A stretch of 64,000 bases of DNA from Pseudomonadota bacterium. Its GTDB lineage: Bacteria; Pseudomonadota; Alphaproteobacteria; Sphingomonadales; Sphingomonadaceae. The position numbers and the translations under genes were made by a program. This document shows positions 49,733 to 58,370 of this stretch, piece by piece. How positions within the stretch are numbered: position 1 is the first letter of the stretch; each line of letters starts with the position of its first letter. The notes under the pieces are model-generated. The model was not told where the DNA came from, searched no databases, and saw only the letters and a list, made by a program, of their open reading frames with translations. The stretch spans positions 90,667 to 154,666 of the forward strand of contig JAEXAW010000060.1 of the NCBI GenBank assembly GCA_023458055.1. The letters are read 5' to 3'.

Positions 49733-51649
49733 ATGACTGACCCCATCTACCAAACCGACGCGCTCATTGCCGAGGATATCGACGCCTATCTCGCACAGCA
49801 TCAGTCGAAATCGATGTTGCGGTTCATCACCTGCGGGTCGGTCGATGATGGCAAATCGACGCTGATCGGGCGGCTTCTTTATGACAGCAAGATGATCTTT
49901 GAAGACCAGCTTGCCGCGCTCGAAGCGGACTCCAAACGCGTCGGCACGCAGGGGCAGGAGATTGACTTTGCCCTCCTCGTCGACGGCCTCGCCGCCGAGC
50001 GTGAGCAGGGCATCACGATTGACGTTGCCTATCGCTTCTTCACCACCGAAAAGCGCAAATTCATCGTCGCGGACACGCCGGGCCATGAACAATATACGCG
50101 CAATATGGTGACTGGTGCCTCGACCGCCGACCTCGCCGTGATCCTGATTGATGCAAGGAAGGGCGTGCTTACTCAAACGCGGCGGCACAGCTATCTCGCG
50201 CACCTCATTGGCGTGCGTCATATCGTGCTCGCGGTCAACAAGATGGATCTGGTCAATTATAGTCAGGAGATATTCGACACCATCGTTGCCGAATATACCG
50301 ACTTTGCGACCTCCATCGGCATCAAGCAGTTTACCGCCATGCCGATTTCCGGCTTCAGAGGCGATAATATCACGCTGCGTTCGGACAACACGCCCTGGTA
50401 TCAAGGCCCGACCTTGATGGAGCATCTCGAAAGCGTCGAGGTCGATGCGACCGCCGACCAGGCCAAGGATTTCCGGCTTGCGGTGCAGTGGGTCAACCGG
50501 CCCAATCTTGATTTCCGGGGCTTTTCTGGCCAGATTGCGAGCGGCACCATCCGCCCCGGCGATGCGGTGCGGGTCATCCCCTCGGGCAAGACCTCGACCG
50601 TGTCGCGCATTGTCACGCTGGATGGCGACCTTGACCAAGCCATTGCCGGCCAGTCGGTTACGCTGTGCCTTGCCGACGAGATTGATTGCTCGCGCGGCGA
50701 TGTGATTGCCACCGCCGACCGTCCGCCCGAAGTTGCCGACCAGTTCGAGGCGACCATCGTGTGGATGGACGATGAGGAAATGCTCCCCGGACGCGGCTAT
50801 TGGATGAAGCTTGGGACGCAGCTTGTCTCGGTCAAGGTCCACGCGCCTAAATATGTCGTCAACGTCAACACGATGGAGCATCTGGCGGCAAAGACGCTGG
50901 ACCTCAACGCGATTGGTGTTGCGGAGATTGTCACCGACAAAAATATCGTGTTCGAGCCTTATGCGGTGGAAGGAGAAAGCCCTAACCGCGCGCTCGGCGG
51001 CTTCATCCTCATCGACAAGATCAGCAACCGTACGGTCGCGGCGGGGATGCTGCATTTCTCGCTGCGCCGCGCGCAGAATGTCCATTGGCAGGCGCTCGAC
51101 ATCAGCCGCGATGCGCACGCCAATCTCAAAAACCAGAAACCGGCGGTCCTGTGGTTCACCGGGCTTTCGGGGTCGGGCAAATCGACCATTGCCAATCTGG
51201 TTGAAAAGAAGCTGCACCGGATGAACCGGCACACTTTCCTGCTCGACGGGGACAATGTGCGGCACGGGCTCAACAAGGATCTGGGCTTCACCGAGGCTGA
51301 CCGCATCGAGAATATCCGCCGCGTGGGCGAGGTCGCCAAGCTGATGGCGGATGCGGGGCTGATCGTCATCACCGCCTTCATCTCGCCCTTCCAAGCGGAA
51401 CGCGAGATGGTGCGCGCGATGCTCCCCGATGGCGAGTTCATCGAGGTGTTTATCGACACGCCGCTGGCCGAAGCCGAACGGCGCGACGTCAAGGGCCTCT
51501 ACGCCAAGGCGCGGGCCGGAGAGCTTAAGAATTTCACCGGCATCGACAGCCCCTATGAAGTGCCCGCGAACCCGGAAATCCGCATCGATACGACGAGCAT
51601 GTCGATTGAAGAAGCGGCGGATTTGATCGTGGAAAGGCTGCTTTCCTGA
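49733..51649 (+). CDS. cysNC: Bifunctional sulfate adenylyltransferase subunit 1 / adenylylsulfate kinase
   Basis: A 638-residue fusion. Residues 1 to about 450 are the CysN GTPase: G1 motif GSVDDGKST (35-43), DTPGH (114-118) and NKMD, with elongation-factor-like beta-barrels after it. Residues from about 465 are CysC, the APS kinase, with Walker A GLSGSGKST at 477-485. The protein couples GTP hydrolysis to sulfate activation and phosphorylates APS to PAPS. The fusion is usual in Alpha- and other Proteobacteria. It lies 28 bases after repeat R1 and before repeat S1 and cysQ. PAPS made here could also feed the nearby sulfotransferase. Confidence 0.97.
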   Translation: MTDPIYQTDALIAEDIDAYLAQHQSKSMLRFITCGSVDDGKSTLIGRLLYDSKMIFEDQLAALEADSKRVGTQGQEIDFALLVDGLAAEREQGITIDVAYRFFTTEKRKFIVADTPGHEQYTRNMVTGASTADLAVILIDARKGVLTQTRRHSYLAHLIGVRHIVLAVNKMDLVNYSQEIFDTIVAEYTDFATSIGIKQFTAMPISGFRGDNITLRSDNTPWYQGPTLMEHLESVEVDATADQAKDFRLAVQWVNRPNLDFRGFSGQIASGTIRPGDAVRVIPSGKTSTVSRIVTLDGDLDQAIAGQSVTLCLADEIDCSRGDVIATADRPPEVADQFEATIVWMDDEEMLPGRGYWMKLGTQLVSVKVHAPKYVVNVNTMEHLAAKTLDLNAIGVAEIVTDKNIVFEPYAVEGESPNRALGGFILIDKISNRTVAAGMLHFSLRRAQNVHWQALDISRDAHANLKNQKPAVLWFTGLSGSGKSTIANLVEKKLHRMNRHTFLLDGDNVRHGLNKDLGFTEADRIENIRRVGEVAKLMADAGLIVITAFISPFQAEREMVRAMLPDGEFIEVFIDTPLAEAERRDVKGLYAKARAGELKNFTGIDSPYEVPANPEIRIDTTSMSIEEAADLIVERLLS

Positions 51650-51670
51650 CGATGCCGCCCTCCCCCTTCC

Positions 51671-51761
51671 CCGTCATTGCGAGGAGCGTAGCGACGAAGC
51701 AATCCAGATCGGTTTACGCCGACCCTGGATTGCCGCGCGGCTTCGCCGCTCGCAATGACGG
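51671..51761. repeat. CGTCATTGCGAG palindromic repeat, copy S1
   Basis: 91 bases with perfect 13-base inverted ends CCGTCATTGCGAG (51671-51683) and CTCGCAATGACGG (51749-51761). The interior reads GAAGCAATCCAG ... CTGGATTGCCGCG, itself inverted. A second copy is at 54068-54154. It lies between cysNC and cysQ, and its transcript would fold into one long hairpin. Confidence 0.85.
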
Positions 51762-51784
51762 GAATAATAGAAAGCCCGCGCCCA

Positions 51785-52519
51785 ATGACTGACGCCGATC
51801 TCGCTGCCCACCTTGCCGACATCGCAGGTAAACTCCTGCTTCAAGTCCGCGCCAGCGGTGTCCTTTCCGCCAAGGGGCTTGGCAATGCGGGCGATGCGAC
51901 CGCCAACCAGTTCCTCGTCCACGCCATTGCCGAACAGCGCCCCGATGATGGCCTCCTTTCCGAAGAAAGTCAGGACACCGCCGCGCGGCTTTCCAAATCG
52001 CGGGTGTGGATTATCGACCCCGTCGATGGCACGCGCGAATATGGCGAGGAACGCGCCGATTGGGCCGTCCATATCGGCATGGCGGTCGATGGCGAAGCGA
52101 GCGTGGGCGCGGTCGCCCTCCCCGGCCTCGACCTCGTGCTGCGTTCCGACCAGCCGCAAGCCCTGGCACCGCTCCCTGAGGTGCCGCGAATGCTCGTCAG
52201 CCGCACCCGCCCCGCCGCCGAGGCCGTCGCGGTTGCCGAAGCGCTCGGCGCAGAGTTGGTCCCGATGGGATCGGCGGGCGCAAAAGCGATGGCCGTGGTG
52301 CGCGGCGAGGCTGAAATCTACCTCCACACCGGCGGCCAATATGAATGGGATAGCTGCGCGCCGGTCGCGGTCGCCAAAGCGCACGGCCTCCATGTCAGCC
52401 GCGTGGACGGGTCTCCGCTCGTCTATAACCAGCAAGACACCTATATGCCGGACCTCCTCATCTGCCGGAAGGAGTATGCGGAGCGGGTGTTGGCGTTGGT
52501 GGCCGAGCTGAAAGACTAA
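51785..52519 (+). CDS. cysQ: 3'(2'),5'-bisphosphate nucleotidase
   Basis: 244 residues from the ATG at 51785; a longer in-frame start would read through repeat S1 and is unlikely. The IMPase-superfamily metal motifs are EES at 60-62 and DPVDGT at 78-83, and the late motif is YEWDSCAP. CysQ hydrolyses PAP (and PAPS) to AMP, removing the inhibitory by-product of PAPS reductases and sulfotransferases. It completes the cysD-cysNC-cysQ unit, and its stop overlaps the convergent FadD3-like gene by four bases. Confidence 0.95.
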   Translation: MTDADLAAHLADIAGKLLLQVRASGVLSAKGLGNAGDATANQFLVHAIAEQRPDDGLLSEESQDTAARLSKSRVWIIDPVDGTREYGEERADWAVHIGMAVDGEASVGAVALPGLDLVLRSDQPQALAPLPEVPRMLVSRTRPAAEAVAVAEALGAELVPMGSAGAKAMAVVRGEAEIYLHTGGQYEWDSCAPVAVAKAHGLHVSRVDGSPLVYNQQDTYMPDLLICRKEYAERVLALVAELKD

Positions 52520-54048
52520 CGCAGCTCGGTTTTCAGCACTTTGCCCGAAGCGTTACGCGGCAGGTCATCGACAAAGGCGATGCTGCGCGGCACCTTGTAA
52601 TTGGCCATATTGTCGCGCGACCAGGCGATGATATCCGCTTCATCCGGCGTCCGTCCGGCGCGCGGGATGATATAGGCTTTGCCGACCTCGCCCATGCGTT
52701 CATCGGAGACGCCAACCACCGCGACCATCTCGACATCGGGATGCGCCGACAGGAGATTTTCAATCTCCGCCGGATAGCAATTAAACCCGCCGCAAATATA
52801 CATATCTTTCTTACGGTCGGTGATGCGCAGATAGCCCTCATCATCCATCGTTCCGACATCACCGGTATGAAGCCAGCCTTCGGCATCAATCGCCTCGGTG
52901 GTGGCTTCAGGGTCATCAAGATAGCCGCGCATCACGCCATAGCCGCGCACCCATATCTCGCCGGTTTCACCCGCCGCAAGTGCCTCGCCCTCCTCGCCCG
53001 TAATGCGGACTTCAAGCCCCGGCACTGCGCGACCGCAAGTATAGGCAATCGTCTCAATCGGATCGCCCGCGCGGCAAATGGTAATCGCGGTGCATTCGGT
53101 CATGCCATAGGCGGTGACCACAATATCAAAGCCGAGTTCGCTATACATGCGCTCGACCAGCACTGGCGGCACGCTCGCTGCCCCCGTGACCGCGACCCTC
53201 AGCGAACTGCTATCAAAGGGCGCGCCGGCGCGCTCGGCGAGCAGTGATTGATAAATGGTCGGCGCGCCGGGGACAAAGCTCACCTTTTCCTGCTCGATCA
53301 GCCGGATGGTTTCATCGACGCTGAACATCGCCATCGGCAGCATGGTTGCGCCAGTAATCAGGCACGCGACCCAGCCCGCTTTATAGCCAAAGCTGTGGAA
53401 GAACGGGTTGGCAATCAGCATCCGGTCGCCATGCGCGAGCGAGGTCACCTCCGACCAACTCGACATGAGACCAATCACCCGGCCATGCGTCGCAAGTGCC
53501 CCCTTGGGCGCGCCGGTGGTGCCGGAGGTGAACATGATATCGCTGACATGATCGGGCGTAAGACGAGCGAGCGCGGCAGCGACTTCGGCGTCATCCGCGC
53601 CGGAGCCGCCCGCGAGGAAGGCGTCCCAATCGCTGTCAATCGCAATCACATGAGCAAGGTCATCCAGCGCTTCGTCAGCGAGCATCGCGCGATAATCGCT
53701 GCCGAGAAAATCGCCGACGGTGAACAGCAAGGTGCAGCCCGCGCGCCGGATAATATCCGCCGCCTCACGCCCCTTATAGCGTGTGTTGAGCGGGACGATG
53801 GCAGCGCCCAAAATATGGGTGCCGAGCGCCGCTGCAATCCATTCGCGCCTGTTGGGCGCCCAGATCGCCACCCGCCCGCCATCGCCAACACCGCGCCCGC
53901 GCAAGGCCGACGCCACCGCGCGCGCATCCGCCCACAGATCGGCAAAGCTGATACGGTCTTCGCCTTCTATGAGGGCAATGTCATCGCCCCACCGCCGCGC
54001 GGCAGCTTCGGCGATGTGGGGGATGGTTGAGGGCTGTGGGTCAGGCAT
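52516..54048 (-). CDS. Acyl-CoA ligase, FadD3-like (HIP-CoA synthetase)
   Basis: A 510-residue ANL enzyme: P-loop FTSGTTGAPKG (173-183), adenylate motif YGMTECTA, hinge TDRKKDMYICGGFNCYPAEIE and catalytic lysine K503 (NASGKVLK). Segments such as NPFFHSFGYKAGWVACLITGA and KDMYICGGFN recall FadD3 of Mycobacterium tuberculosis, which activates the indanedione propionate HIP from steroid rings C and D. Length agrees. The neighbours (IpdF-, FadE30- and FadA6-like) support this. It is the last gene of the minus-strand set from 63967. The assignment is from remembered family features, not from an alignment. Confidence 0.85.
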   Translation of the reverse strand: MPDPQPSTIPHIAEAAARRWGDDIALIEGEDRISFADLWADARAVASALRGRGVGDGGRVAIWAPNRREWIAAALGTHILGAAIVPLNTRYKGREAADIIRRAGCTLLFTVGDFLGSDYRAMLADEALDDLAHVIAIDSDWDAFLAGGSGADDAEVAAALARLTPDHVSDIMFTSGTTGAPKGALATHGRVIGLMSSWSEVTSLAHGDRMLIANPFFHSFGYKAGWVACLITGATMLPMAMFSVDETIRLIEQEKVSFVPGAPTIYQSLLAERAGAPFDSSSLRVAVTGAASVPPVLVERMYSELGFDIVVTAYGMTECTAITICRAGDPIETIAYTCGRAVPGLEVRITGEEGEALAAGETGEIWVRGYGVMRGYLDDPEATTEAIDAEGWLHTGDVGTMDDEGYLRITDRKKDMYICGGFNCYPAEIENLLSAHPDVEMVAVVGVSDERMGEVGKAYIIPRAGRTPDEADIIAWSRDNMANYKVPRSIAFVDDLPRNASGKVLKTELR

Positions 54049-54067
54049 TTACGCCACCTTCTTAAGA

Positions 54068-54154
54068 TCGTCATTGCGAGCGGAGCGAAGCAATCTAGGG
54101 CGGTTTACGCCGACTCTGGATTGCCGCGCCGGCTTCGCCTCCTCGCAATGACGA
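54068..54154. repeat. CGTCATTGCGAG palindromic repeat, copy S2
   Basis: 87 bases with perfect 13-base inverted ends TCGTCATTGCGAG (54068-54080) and CTCGCAATGACGA (54142-54154). The interior (GAAGCAATCTAG ... CTGGATTGCCGCG) matches copy S1. It sits between the thiolase and the FadD3-like gene on the minus strand. Confidence 0.85.
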
Positions 54155-54167
54155 GGGAGAACGATCA

Positions 54168-55370
54168 TCACGCCACCTCGAACAAGCCCGCCGCGCCCAT
54201 GCCGCCTGCGACGCACATCGAGACTACAACATATTTGACGCCGCGACGCTTGCCTTCGATCAGCGCATGGCCGACGAGACGGCTGCCGGTCATACCGAAC
54301 GGGTGGCCAAGCGCGATGCCGCCGCCATTGACGTTCAGCTTGTCGGGATCAATGCCCAGCTTCTGCTGGCAATAAACCGCCTGGCTCGCAAAGGCTTCGT
54401 TGATTTCGAACAGGCCAATATCGTCCATCTTGAGGCCCGTGCGCGCCAGCAATTTCGGAATGGCAAAGACCGGCCCGATGCCCATTTCTTCCGCCTTGCA
54501 GCCCGCAACTTGAAAGGCGCGATAAATGCCAAGGACGGGCAGCCCTTCCTTCTGCGCGGTTGCGAGGTCCATCACCACCTGCGCCGATGCGCCATCCGAA
54601 AGCTGGCTCGCATTGCCGGCGGTGATGTGCTTGCCTTCCTTGACGACGAGGCCGTCTTTGAACACTGGCTTCAATCCCGCCAGTCCTTCGGCAGTGGTAT
54701 CGCCGCGCACGCCTTCGTCGTGATCGAGCGTCACGCTTTCTTTCCCGGTTTCATTGCCTTCCTTGTCAAACAAGGCTTTCTGCACCGTGATCGGGACAAT
54801 TTCGTCGGCAAATTTGCCCGAAGCCTGTCCGGCGGCGGCGCGCTGCTGGCTTTGTGCCGCAAAAGCATCCTGCATTTCGCGGCTGATGCCATAACGGTCC
54901 GCCACGATTTCCGCCGTCTCGATCATCGCCATATAGGCGTGCGGGTCATGTTCGATCACAAATTGCGAGCGGTTGCGATATTGGGGCGCGTGCTTGTTGA
55001 TGGTGAGCGAGATATTCTCCATGCCGCCCGCAATCGCGCAATCAATCTCGTCCGCAATGATGCCGCGCGCCGCGAGCGCCAGTGCATTGAGGCCGGACGA
55101 GCATTTGCGGTCCATTGTGATGCCGCAGGTTTCATCAGGAAGCACCGAAGCGTGCACCGTCAGGCGCGCAAGATTATAGCTTTGCGTGCCCCAATGATTG
55201 CCGACGCCAAGATAGACATCATCGACGCGCGCCGGATCAATGCCTGCGCGTTCAATCGCGGCATTGACTACATGGCTCGACATGACCGGCGCTTCGGTAT
55301 CGTTGAACGCCCCGCGATAGGCTTTGCCGATGCCGGTACGGGCGGTGGAAATGATGGCGGCTTCACGCAT
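54168..55370 (-). CDS. Acetyl-CoA acyltransferase (thiolase)
   Basis: A 400-residue thiolase: the nucleophilic cysteine is C90 (DRKCSSGLNA), and the other active-site residues lie in FEINEAFA, GGGIALGHPFGMTGSRL and SMCVAGGMG. It cleaves 3-ketoacyl-CoA to acetyl- or propionyl-CoA plus a shortened acyl-CoA. It differs from the FadA6-like thiolase at 60477 and may act at another cycle of side-chain or ring-derived acyl-CoA shortening. It stands between repeat S2 and the ketosteroid-isomerase-like gene (16 bases apart), in the minus-strand catabolic set. Confidence 0.93.
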   Translation of the reverse strand: MREAAIISTARTGIGKAYRGAFNDTEAPVMSSHVVNAAIERAGIDPARVDDVYLGVGNHWGTQSYNLARLTVHASVLPDETCGITMDRKCSSGLNALALAARGIIADEIDCAIAGGMENISLTINKHAPQYRNRSQFVIEHDPHAYMAMIETAEIVADRYGISREMQDAFAAQSQQRAAAGQASGKFADEIVPITVQKALFDKEGNETGKESVTLDHDEGVRGDTTAEGLAGLKPVFKDGLVVKEGKHITAGNASQLSDGASAQVVMDLATAQKEGLPVLGIYRAFQVAGCKAEEMGIGPVFAIPKLLARTGLKMDDIGLFEINEAFASQAVYCQQKLGIDPDKLNVNGGGIALGHPFGMTGSRLVGHALIEGKRRGVKYVVVSMCVAGGMGAAGLFEVA

Positions 55371-55386
55371 TTTCTGTTTCTCCTGA

Positions 55387-55770
55387 TCAGGCCGGACGGA
55401 TATTGGTTTCGCCGAAATAGGCCTTCATTTCCTTGATTTTTCCATCATCGCCCACCCGGAAAGTTTCGATCACGTCAAAGCGCATCGGCATATCGTTGAT
55501 CGGCACGATGACATACATGACATAAGCGACGAGATCGGACCCGGTCGGGCAAGTCGGGCCGACATAGGTGAGCTTGGCCCCGGTCCCGAGCGACATTTCG
55601 TAAAAGTCGCGGATCGCCGCGCTCCCCTCCTTGAGCGGGGTGCCGATGGGGTCCTCCACCGTCGCATCCTCGGCGAACAAAGCGACGAGGCCGTCAAGGT
55701 CGTTGGCGTTGAAACGGTCGATATAATTATCGACGGCGGCGGTCATCTGCTGAACGGTGGGCATCTTCAA
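55387..55770 (-). CDS. Ketosteroid-isomerase-like protein
   Basis: A 127-residue protein that matches bacterial Delta5-3-ketosteroid isomerase in length and sequence pattern (YIDRFNANDLDGLVALFAED, then TVEDPIG and AIRDFY). The catalytic tyrosine aligns with Y16 and the proton-transferring aspartate with D40. The second acid of the Comamonas enzyme (D99) appears as glutamate E102 (VIETFRV). Glutamate could still donate a hydrogen bond, but activity may differ. It is the strongest single hint of steroid metabolism in the window. It overlaps the MaoC gene upstream by four bases. Confidence 0.8.
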   Translation of the reverse strand: MKMPTVQQMTAAVDNYIDRFNANDLDGLVALFAEDATVEDPIGTPLKEGSAAIRDFYEMSLGTGAKLTYVGPTCPTGSDLVAYVMYVIVPINDMPMRFDVIETFRVGDDGKIKEMKAYFGETNIRPA

Positions 55771-56243
55771 CTCTCCGGAAAATAGCGGCTGATCGTATCA
55801 ACCACACAAGCGGGTTTATCGGCAGGCTCCCCGTTTTCGCCCTCGATTTCTACCGTCACGCGCACGACCGACTGGATGCCGCCCTTGACCTCCTCAACCG
55901 ACACAATCTCGCCAACGCCGCGAATCCGGCTGCCGACCTTGACCGGGCTTAAGAAGCGCAATTTGTCCGCGCCAACATTCACCGCATGGGCAAAGCCGCG
56001 CACCTCGATGAGCTGCGGCAGGAAATGATTGACGAGGCTCATGGTGAGATAGCCATGCACGATGGTCCCGCCAAACGGCCCCTCTTTGGCGCGCTCGACA
56101 TCGACGTGAATCCATTGATGGTCGAGCGTTACGTCCGCAAAGCCATCGACGCGGGCCTGGTCAACGAGGAACCATTCGGTCGGACCGAGCGCGGTGCCTT
56201 CCTGGCCAATGAGGTCGTTGGGGGTTGGATAGATTTTGGTCAT
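55767..56243 (-). CDS. MaoC-like hydratase/dehydratase
   Basis: A 158-residue hot-dog-fold protein with the R-specific hydratase 2 motif: D41 and H46 in LDHQWIHVDVERAK, followed by GPFGGTIVHGYLTMSL. These enzymes hydrate trans-2-enoyl-CoA to 3-hydroxyacyl-CoA (or the reverse). In steroid catabolism MaoC-type hydratases handle bulky ring- or side-chain enoyl-CoAs, often as heterodimers; no partner is adjacent. It follows the IpdF-like SDR by 15 bases and overlaps the isomerase-like gene. Substrate is inferred from context. Confidence 0.9.
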   Translation of the reverse strand: MTKIYPTPNDLIGQEGTALGPTEWFLVDQARVDGFADVTLDHQWIHVDVERAKEGPFGGTIVHGYLTMSLVNHFLPQLIEVRGFAHAVNVGADKLRFLSPVKVGSRIRGVGEIVSVEEVKGGIQSVVRVTVEIEGENGEPADKPACVVDTISRYFPES

Positions 56244-56258
56244 AACATACCTCCCCCC

Positions 56259-57038
56259 TCACGCCCGCTGGCTCGACACGGAGATCACCTCTCCGGTCAG
56301 ATAGCTCGACAGGTCGGACGCGAGGAACATCATCACATTGGCGACTTCCCACACCTCCGCCGGGCGGCCGAAAGCTTCTTGTGCGGATAGCTTCTCCAGC
56401 AATTCATCGGTCGTGACCTTGGCGAGGAAGGCGTGCATCGCAATCGACGGCGCGACGGCGTTGATACGCACGCCATGCTCCGCTGCTTCCACCGCCGAGC
56501 AGCGCGTAAAGGCCATCACGCCCGCTTTTGCCGCCGCATAATGCGCCTGCCCCTTTTGCGCGCGCCAGCCGAGCACCGAGGCATTGTTGACGATAGCGCC
56601 GCTTTTGCGTTCTTGCATATGGGGCAGGAACGCGCGGGTCATCCGGAACACGCTATTCAAGGTCACATCAAGCACGCGGAACCATTGTTCGTCGGTCATA
56701 TCGACCACATCGACCTCGCCGCCCAGTCCCGCGTTGTTGATGAGCACATCGACATGGCCGAGCGCGCTCAAGGCTGCGTCGCGTAGGCCATCCACTTGCG
56801 CCTGATCGGTGACATCGCAAACAAAAGTTGCCGGGCGTTGACCGACTTCATCGGCAATCCGATCAGCCGCTTCGCCGAGACGGCGTTCGTGAAAATCGCT
56901 GATAAGCACGGTCGCGCCTTCTTCCGCAGCACGCTTGGCAGCAGCAAAGCCGATGCCCGTGCCAGCAGCCGCGGTGACCACCACGGTTTTGCCTTTGAGG
57001 AGGCCGGTGGCGGTGGGGTATGGGGGCGGGGGCGTCAT
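56259..57038 (-). CDS. Short-chain dehydrogenase/reductase, IpdF-like
   Basis: A 259-residue SDR with an unusual glycine motif TAAAGTGIG, ISDFHERRLGE after strand 2, NNAG, and the catalytic segment ASVLGWRAQKGQAHYAAAK. It ends LTGEVISVSSQRA instead of DGG. These same features mark IpdF of Mycobacterium (Rv3559c), a dehydrogenase of the indane (HIP) degradation branch of steroid catabolism that handles the 5-hydroxy/5-oxo group. The similarity is striking to eye but was not scored. It lies before the MaoC gene and after repeat R2 and the FadE30-like gene, mirroring the mycobacterial ipdF-fadE30 neighbourhood. Confidence 0.87.
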   Translation of the reverse strand: MTPPPPYPTATGLLKGKTVVVTAAAGTGIGFAAAKRAAEEGATVLISDFHERRLGEAADRIADEVGQRPATFVCDVTDQAQVDGLRDAALSALGHVDVLINNAGLGGEVDVVDMTDEQWFRVLDVTLNSVFRMTRAFLPHMQERKSGAIVNNASVLGWRAQKGQAHYAAAKAGVMAFTRCSAVEAAEHGVRINAVAPSIAMHAFLAKVTTDELLEKLSAQEAFGRPAEVWEVANVMMFLASDLSSYLTGEVISVSSQRA

Positions 57039-57042
57039 GACA

Positions 57043-57179
57043 ACTCCTCCCCATTCATGGGGAGGGGGACCGCTCGCGCAGCGAGTGGTGGAGGGGGCTC
57101 ACAACGGGCACAGCACTGGCGGAGAGCCCCCACCACCATCCTGCGGATGGTCCCCCTCCCCGTGCCGGGGAGGATTTTA
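57043..57179. repeat. CCTCCCC-type palindromic repeat, copy R2
   Basis: About 137 bases in the gap between the FadE30-like and IpdF-like genes, starting ACTCCTCCCCATTCATGGGG and ending CCGTGCCGGGGAGGATTTT. The two halves are partly inverted (GGTGGAGGGGGCTC against GAGAGCCCCCACCACC). Same family as R1, with diverged middle. Confidence 0.8.
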
Positions 57180-57186
57180 TTTTTAC

Positions 57187-58365
57187 TCATACATCCCCTC
57201 TCGGTTCGCGTGGCATGACGAGGGCGCGCTCGGCGATGATGTTGCGCTGGATCTGGTTGGTGCCGCCGTAAATCGTGTCGGCGCGCGAATAGAGGAACAG
57301 GTTGGGGAGCACATCCCATTCATAATCGGGATTGTCGGTGACCTCGCCCGCTTGCCCCAGCACATCCATCGCCAGTTCGCCAAGATTGCGCCGCCACGTC
57401 GCCCACTGGATTTTATAGGTAAGCGCGGCGCCATCGGGCTTGCTGTGATCGGAGTGACTGAGCATCCTCAACGCGGAATAGCGCATCAGCCGCAAGCCGA
57501 TTTCGGCCTTGGCGATGCGCTGGCGAATGAGCGGATCATTCGCCGAGCCATTGGCCTTGGCGGCTGCAATGATCGCATCCATTTCATGGCGGAAGCTCAT
57601 CTGCTGGCCGAGGGTCGAAACGCCGCGTTCAAAGGCGAGCAGCCCCATTGCGATCTTCCAGCCCTCGCCCGGTGCGCCGATGATATTATCGGCAGCCGTG
57701 CGCGCATCATCGAAGAAGGTTTCGTTAAATTCGGCGTCACCGTTAATCTGTTTGATGCCGCGCACTTCGATGCCCGGTTGGTCCAAATCCATCATCACAA
57801 AGGTCAGGCCCTTGGGGCCTTTTGACCCTTCCTCGGACCGCGCGACCACGAAAATCCAGTCGGAAATATGCGCAAGACTGGTCCAGATTTTCTGGCCGTT
57901 GACGACCCATTCATTCCCGTCGAGCCTGGCCTTGGTCCGCACCGAAGCAAGGTCCGACCCCGCATTGGGTTCGGAAAAACCCTGACACCAGATGGTTTTG
58001 CCACTCGCGATTCCGGGGAGAAATTTCGCCTTCTGCTCCTCGGTGCCAAAGGTCAGGATCGTCGGCCCGGCAAGCTCGACGCCGATATGATTGACCCGGC
58101 CCGGAATCCCGGCGCGGGCATATTCTTCGGCAAAGATCACCTGCTGCGCGAGCGTCGCATTACGCCCGCCCCATTGCTCCGGCCAGCCGATACAGCCCCA
58201 GCGATGCTCGCCCAGATGCTGCTCCCACTCCTTGCGCCGTTCGGGGCGGTCGGTGAGTTTGGTGATGCCCTTCAAATCTTTGAACGGCCCATCAATCTGC
58301 GCGGTGAGCCAGTCGGCACATTCGGCGCGGAAGGCTTCGTCTGCGGGAGAAAACCCCAACTTCAT
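57187..58365 (-). CDS. Acyl-CoA dehydrogenase, FadE30-like
   Basis: 392 residues from the ATG at 58365 (MKLGFSPADEAF); the longer in-frame reading passes through repeat R3 and is not coding. Conserved FAD/substrate segments are IWCQGFSEPNAGSDLASV, VNGQKIWTSLAHISDW, GVSTLGQQM, RRNLGELAMDVLG and DTIYGGTNQIQRNIIAER. These closely recall FadE30 of mycobacterial HIP degradation. The enzyme introduces a C=C bond into the propionyl-CoA arm of the indane intermediate, passing electrons to ETF. Located between repeats R3 and R2. Confidence 0.88.
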   Translation of the reverse strand: MKLGFSPADEAFRAECADWLTAQIDGPFKDLKGITKLTDRPERRKEWEQHLGEHRWGCIGWPEQWGGRNATLAQQVIFAEEYARAGIPGRVNHIGVELAGPTILTFGTEEQKAKFLPGIASGKTIWCQGFSEPNAGSDLASVRTKARLDGNEWVVNGQKIWTSLAHISDWIFVVARSEEGSKGPKGLTFVMMDLDQPGIEVRGIKQINGDAEFNETFFDDARTAADNIIGAPGEGWKIAMGLLAFERGVSTLGQQMSFRHEMDAIIAAAKANGSANDPLIRQRIAKAEIGLRLMRYSALRMLSHSDHSKPDGAALTYKIQWATWRRNLGELAMDVLGQAGEVTDNPDYEWDVLPNLFLYSRADTIYGGTNQIQRNIIAERALVMPREPRGDV

Positions 58366-58370
58366 AAACC

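Noticed and set aside
49727..51394. 555-codon open frame antisense to cysNC
   Set aside because: It exactly mirrors the cysNC coding sequence, resembles no protein family, and arises from high third-position GC. The sense strand has full CysN and CysC motifs.
51755..51784. N-terminal extension of CysQ
   Set aside because: The first codons overlap the end of repeat S1; the CysQ N-terminus starts at 51785.
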